A stretch of 64,000 nt of DNA, from positions 1,912,501 through 1,976,500 of the forward strand of contig CAMRHE010000323.1 of NCBI GenBank assembly GCA_947044405.1. Direction: 5' to 3'. How positions within the stretch are numbered: position 1 is the first letter of the stretch; each line of letters opens with the position of its first letter. The position numbers and the translations under genes were made by a program. This stretch comes from Leptodactylus fallax (taxonomy: Eukaryota > Chordata > Amphibia > Anura > Leptodactylidae). Under the pieces are notes generated by a model. It saw nothing but the letters and a program-made list of their open reading frames with translations, made no database searches and was not told where the DNA came from. Below, piece after piece: positions 59,520-64,000 of this stretch.

Positions 59520-60610
59520 GAATACGTGATTGGTGGGGTCTGACCACTGAGACCCCCACCGATTATGAGCCAGGGGATATTTTCCACCCACTGCAAGTTC
59601 AACCTGACCACAGCCAGGATAGAGGATAAATACCTGATTGGGGGATCTGACTGCTGAAACCCCTACCAATCCTGAAAACGGGGGTATTTTCCCCAGTTGT
59701 GAATTCAGCTTGACTGCAGTCAGGCTAAATGTAGATTGGTGGATGGATGAATCCGCACTCTCATTCACTTCAATGGGAAAGCTGGAGATAGCAGAGTGCT
59801 GTATTTCGGCTATCGTTGGCGCTCCCATTGAAGTCAATAGAAGTGCGGATTCGCCCATCCACCAAGCAACTCACCTACATTCAGCCAGGCTGCAGTCTGG
59901 CTGAATTCACAACAGGGGCAAATACCCTCCATTCTCGGGATTGGTCGGGGTTTCAGCAGTCAGATCCCCACTGATCAGGTATTTATCCTCTATCCTAATT
60001 TTATTGAAGTCAGTGGAAGCACGGATTCGTCCATCTATCAAGCAACAAGCCTATATTCAGCCTGTCAATGTAGATGTGTCACTTGGTGGATGGAGGGATC
60101 TGCGCTTCCATTGACTTCAATGGGGAGCTCCGGAGATAGCTGACGTTCAGCACTTGGCTATCTCTAGCTCTCCCATCGAAGCCAATGGAAACTGGAGACA
60201 CCTCCATTCAGTGGATGAATCCGCATTTCCATTGACTTCAAGAAAAGTATTTATTGGAGGACAAATCCCTAATCGATGGGGGGTCTGACTGCTGAACCCT
60301 CTACTGATCCTGAGAACTCGGGTACTCCACACCTTGTGAATTTAGCCTGACCACATCCATGCTGAACGTAGTTGTGTCGTTTGGTGGATGGATGAACCCG
60401 TTCTTCCATTGACTTCAATGGGAGAGTTGGACACAGCCGAAGCACAGCCCTCGGCTATATCCGGCTCTCCGATTGAAGTGAATGGGATATGGGTTCATCC
60501 ATCCAAGTAACACCTACATTAGCCTACCTTAATTCGAAATGTGGGGGGAGGGAAACACCCCCGTTCTCATTATTGGTGGCAGTCTCTGCGGTCAGATCTC
60601 TTCCATCCAC
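59520..60610. repeat. Array of large palindromic repeat units
   Basis: Two complete units (about 59620-60000 and 60245-60610) and partial ones before and between. Each unit has arms marked by 'ggatctgactgctgaaaccc' and centre words 'ggtggatggatgaa', 'ttccattgacttcaatggg' and 'ggctatctc' with their inverses. Opposed open frames in it are by-products of the symmetry. Confidence 0.75.
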
Positions 60611-61222
60611 TTTTCATAACCATGCAGGCAAACATTGGAAAAGTAAAAAAATTTGGTGAAAAAAATTGGATCTTCTTATAACAGAAAACCGGATTTAAAA
60701 TTCGAGCTCTGTGATTAGGAAAATATTGCTCTGGCCAATATAAAGATACATAAAAAATCAATTAGTGCCGAATTTGGAACCTAAAAACATAAAAGGTTGG
60801 ACACTCCAGTAATATATACAGGAACGAATGTGTCATCCTGGATCCTGGTCATGGTGTCCATGGTCTGTTTTCCATATCTCGCTGGTTTTGGAGCTTTCTG
60901 TGTAAATCCAGAGCCTATCAGGGGTGCAAGAGATCACGGCGAGATAATAATATGCAAATAACTTGGAAGAGAAATCAATAAATATTTTTTCAACCATTTG
61001 AGCTTTCAATTTTGGTGGCAATAACACGAAATTAGTGACAGCTGAGACCTCGGGTAGAAAGTGGTTCCAATAATGTTAATGAAATGCAGACAATAAACTG
61101 GAAGGAAATGACATGGTAATAGCAATTATGATATGGTAATAACGACAACAAACTGTATAAAAAAGAATCTGCAAAAATATAAAAAAAAACTAATTACCTT
61201 TCTAAAAAAAATTTCCTTGAAT
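60611..61222. other. Unrecognised non-coding sequence
   Basis: AT-rich, no repeat or gene supported. Confidence 0.4.
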
Positions 61223-61227
61223 CAGTG

Positions 61228-62520
61228 TGTTTAGGATCCGGATTTACCAGGGACCGCACCTGGCCTTACCTACGATCACTTCGATTACCTCACACCCACT
61301 TTCCGTGAGTGAGGCGGGTCAACAGAGGGTAGTACGCAAACGAGCCTTCTAAATTTTATATATTTATTAACCCCTAAATGGGTCGATACTAGACACTCAA
61401 CACATACGTAGAATACATGCAGCGGTTAACAGGCAGATACAAGTGAAAACAACATAACACGGTACATAACAAATAAAAATGGGGATAAAAGAAAGAAAAG
61501 AATATATATTACCAACACCAGCTTGTGCAGGTTATCTCTGGCTTCCAATGATTACCAGGGCACTTTCTTATGGGACGACCGGCAGCACAGCACCTTAACC
61601 AGGTCAAATGGCAGAAGAACTCTGGAGCAGGCAGTTAGTCCATTTCTCTGAGCCCATGTGGTAGGCTCAGAGCAGTCTTGGCAAAGCATGTGTTGCTTAC
61701 ATGCAGTGGCACCTCGGTTAGGTCCACAACAAGGCCTCAAGCCTAACTGCTTAGGCCGCATGGCAGCCAGCATGGCAGCCACATGTTGGTCACATGTGGC
61801 CCACAGCTTGCTTCTAGGAAGCGTGCATCTCCAAATTCACCAACCAACAGACCCCCGTTCAACCTGGGCGGAGCCTTTTTGTCTCCCCTGGTCTCCTCCC
61901 TGAGTGAGGTCACCAGAGGGAGGAACCCCGCCCCCCTCTCTACATCTCTCAGAATAACTTTTCAGTATAAGTCTATGCCTTATGTTTATAGAGTCTGGCT
62001 GGTAGTATAATGGGGTTCCTGGCGAGATCCCCAATACATAGACTCCAAGTTTGACACTCCAGCTCCCTTTGGGTAAGGAAATCAGTGCCTGCACCTTTCC
62101 TGGCCTTTGAAAGGTGTTATGTGTATATTCCGAGCGTGCGCCTTGACTGGACGCATGTGGGGCATTTATCGGGGCGACTATAAGATGTTCCCCAGGCCAG
62201 ATATTGACATAAAACCATAACTCCCCAGAACTAATAAAGGTGCCAGGGTGCCTGGCAGTTACATGTGGATCATTTGCATACCATATCCTGTCTAAATGAA
62301 CCCCTGCTGGGTTAGTGGGGGTTGTAGTCTTATGCAGATGAAGGCTTTTGACCAAATGGCTGCTTGCCTCAGGGACAGGACAATAGACCTGAACTAGAGA
62401 GTAGTTTGACCACTTTCCAGGTACTCTGCTGAGCCTGATTCTAGGCACCAACCCCCGCTGTGCAGTAATAGAGAGGGATATTGATATTCCAAGACTATCC
62501 CTGCACCTCATATCATCACA
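61228..62520 (-). mobile_element. Solo LTR, 1293 bp, 5-bp duplication CAGTG
   Basis: Flanked by CAGTG at 61223-61227 and 62521-62525. On the minus strand it begins TGTGATGATATG and ends CCTAAACA, the TG...CA ends of retroviral and Gypsy-type LTRs. A polyadenylation signal AATAAA lies on the minus strand at 61368-61363, about 135 bp before the LTR end, and a TATA-like 'taatatatatt' lies about 140 bp upstream of it, so U3 is about 1 kb. No adjoining internal region, primer-binding site or second LTR was seen, which points to recombination between two LTRs. It could belong to an endogenous retrovirus or a Gypsy-type element; the sequence alone does not decide. Confidence 0.75.
61837..62511 (-). 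other. 224-codon open frame inside the LTR U3 region
   Basis: This is the longest uninterrupted non-transposase frame in the window. It lies in the sense orientation of the LTR, starting about 10 bases inside it and ending in mid-LTR. I recognise no domain, signal peptide or membrane segment, and the composition (many P, G, S, R) looks like translated non-coding DNA. It may be chance; some retroviruses do carry U3 genes, so it is recorded without a function. Confidence 0.3.
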
Positions 62521-62529
62521 CAGTGATTT

Positions 62530-62870
62530 CCATCGTTTAACCTATCGAGCACTGAGATCTGTCACTGACTGAAGTCAGACGTGATAAAGAAGACCTGTCC
62601 ACAGGGTTCTTAAAGAGTCTGACCCCCCCCCATCTCTAATTTTACATTACCATGAATGGCGGTCCGTGATCATACATATAGAATGGTTATGTACTCGGGG
62701 ACGGAAATATGTCACATGACGTACATAATGGGAAAACGCAGAAAAAAACTGACCGGGGGATATTCGCGGATAGTAAACTGAACTGTAGCTCCCAATGTCA
62801 GGCAGCTGCTGTAAAGCCTAATAAGATCACGTGATCCTAACGAAAAGATAAGGGATAAGTCAAATCGATA
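62530..62870. other. Unrecognised non-coding sequence
   Basis: Nothing recognisable. Confidence 0.4.
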
Positions 62871-62879
62871 TCCCAGTTT

Positions 62880-63250
62880 ATGACATCAGAGAAGAAGAAA
62901 GGATTGGATTATTCTATAGAAAAAAAAAGTTTTTACAAAAAGTCTAGAAGGAGCCCAAGCTGTACAAAATATAACTATATCGAAGATATCCACAGAGATA
63001 TCACTACCGATTCTTTTATATCCCCCATAAGACGGGGACGTCCACTATGTCTAGAGGAGAGGAGGCCTTAGCAGTATCGTAGGAGATTCTTTACAGTAAG
63101 AGCAGTAAGACTATGGAACTCTGCCACATGTGGATTGGATTATGTGTCGACAGATGTGTCCAGATCATTTCCTGAATCTAATATGTACTGGATTACAAGA
63201 AACTTGTTGATTCAGGGGTTTATTCTCACTGAAATAGCGGAGGTAAGAAT
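62880..63250 (+). repeat. Possible remnant of a frog dispersed repeat
   Basis: 'gattctttacagtaagagca' followed by 'gtaagactatggaactctgcc' resembles a very common frog repeat whose translation contains VRxVRLWNS. 'ggggtttattctcactg' further on fits the same repeat. The first part (62880-63071) is open for 63 codons but carries no clear domain. Recognition is from memory. Confidence 0.4.
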
Positions 63251-63321
63251 ATTTTGTTGATGTAAAATGCATAAAATTGGCTTAAAGGGGGATCACATTA
63301 ATGGGTAGTGTGATCTATGGT

Positions 63322-63600
63322 TAAAGGGGTTGTTCAGTTCTTTTTTATTGAAGACCTAAGGTCTGTAGATCAGTGGGGTCTATACGATAATTACAGCCAT
63401 GTCACATTCACTTCTATGGGACGAGGCTGTAACTACATTGTACGACCACTATGAGACAAATGGCATGCGATGTAAACAGTGAAGGGATCACGGCACTTAC
63501 ACGAGCTCTGCGGTCCCATCAAATAGCTGATCTGTGGGGGTCCTGGGTTTTGGACCTCCACTGATTTTTTTTATTGATGACCTATACTAGTCTATGACCT
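63322..63600. mobile_element. TTAA-type MITE, right end diverged
   Basis: It starts 'ttaaaggggttgttcagttc', contains 'tctgtagatcagtggggtc' paired with 'atctgtgggggtcctgg', and ends 'tattgatgacctatac'. Typical frog palindromic repeat. Confidence 0.5.
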
Positions 63601-63737
63601 TTTTCGGTTTATTGTAAATGTGCTGCTGTTAAGCACTGTTGGATGTGATGTCTCCTGCACTGCCCAGGAGGTTCCGCAGCCTCTTGCTTGACATCCAGAG
63701 AAGGTGTGCAGTATTGAGGAGGGTGTGGAGGAGTTCC

Positions 63738-63890
63738 TAGGGTAAATTCACACTTAGGAATTTGCTGCGGATTTTGACGCTGATATTTTCAGCTAGCGTC
63801 CTGCTTATTTTCCTGCAAGCAGAAATTTTCTTCTTGACAAATTCAGCAACAAAATCAGATTCAAATTCCTATGTGTGAACATATCCTTAG
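63738..63890. mobile_element. Short Harbinger-like MITE
   Basis: The ends 'agggtaaattcacacttagg' and 'cctatgtgtgaacatatcct' are inverted copies; 'aatttgctgcggatttt' pairs loosely with 'aaaatcagattcaaatt'. About 150 bp, similar in style to 22467-22966. Confidence 0.6.
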
Positions 63891-64000
63891 AAAGTTCTCT
63901 TGATGCTATGTTGGTGCACCCCATGTGACCGATGAGGCCCAATCACAGGCCTCAGCAGTGACCTCATGACAGCACCCAGAAGATTAGAAGAGGACCCAGA
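63891..64000. mobile_element. hAT-like interior fragment at the window edge
   Basis: 'catgtgaccgatgaggccca', 'atcacaggcctcagcagtga' and 'gaagattagaagaggaccc' match the central part of the hAT-like family. Continues beyond the window. Confidence 0.45.

Overview
This window looks like vertebrate, most likely anuran (frog or toad), intergenic or intronic DNA. No host gene, exon, rRNA or tRNA could be supported. The anuran call is an inference from repeat content: several Tc1/mariner families, many TTAA-flanked palindromic MITEs of the T2/Kolobok type known from Xenopus, and dispersed repeats I recognise from neobatrachian frog sequence (near 31.6, 35.0, 38.9 and 63.1 kb). All coordinates and alignments were made by eye. 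Layout: 0-5 kb holds unique-looking sequence and a Tc1-like element (3348-4911) whose transposase is broken by one stop codon and has DD35E spacing. 5-11 kb and 14-16 kb hold members of a palindromic, non-autonomous hAT-like family with TAGAGATG-type ends and 8-bp target duplications. Two members (9957-10858 and 14305-15861) carry the same 46-bp minisatellite at the same internal position. Between them lies a second Tc1 element (11490-12794) that has lost its DNA-binding domain. 17-24 kb is a dense MITE field with nested insertions. 24-26.5 kb is a 24-bp tandem repeat with a hAT-like insertion in its degenerate upstream part, and 27.2-27.9 kb is an array of roughly 90-bp repeats. 28-39 kb is mostly unrecognised sequence with scattered MITEs and anuran dispersed repeats. 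At 39.2 kb a TTAA MITE sits inside one of those repeats, and a second copy at 31.8 kb shows the empty site. 41.9-42.3 kb is a deletion derivative of another Tc1-like family, whose complementary half lies at 18.0-18.3 kb. 45.0-46.7 and 50.1-51.7 kb are two nearly full-length DD34E Tc1 elements with disabled transposases. 51.9-52.8 kb is a long ATCT satellite. A probable solo LTR (55010-55648) sits inside a TTAA MITE, and a second solo LTR (61228-62520) has a clean 5-bp duplication. 59.5-60.6 kb is an array of palindromic units. Nothing here forms an operon or pathway. The interactions visible are between mobile elements: non-autonomous elements that would need transposase in trans, elements inserted into other elements, and one hAT-like family that has acquired a minisatellite in one arm. 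None of the transposase genes in the window is intact.
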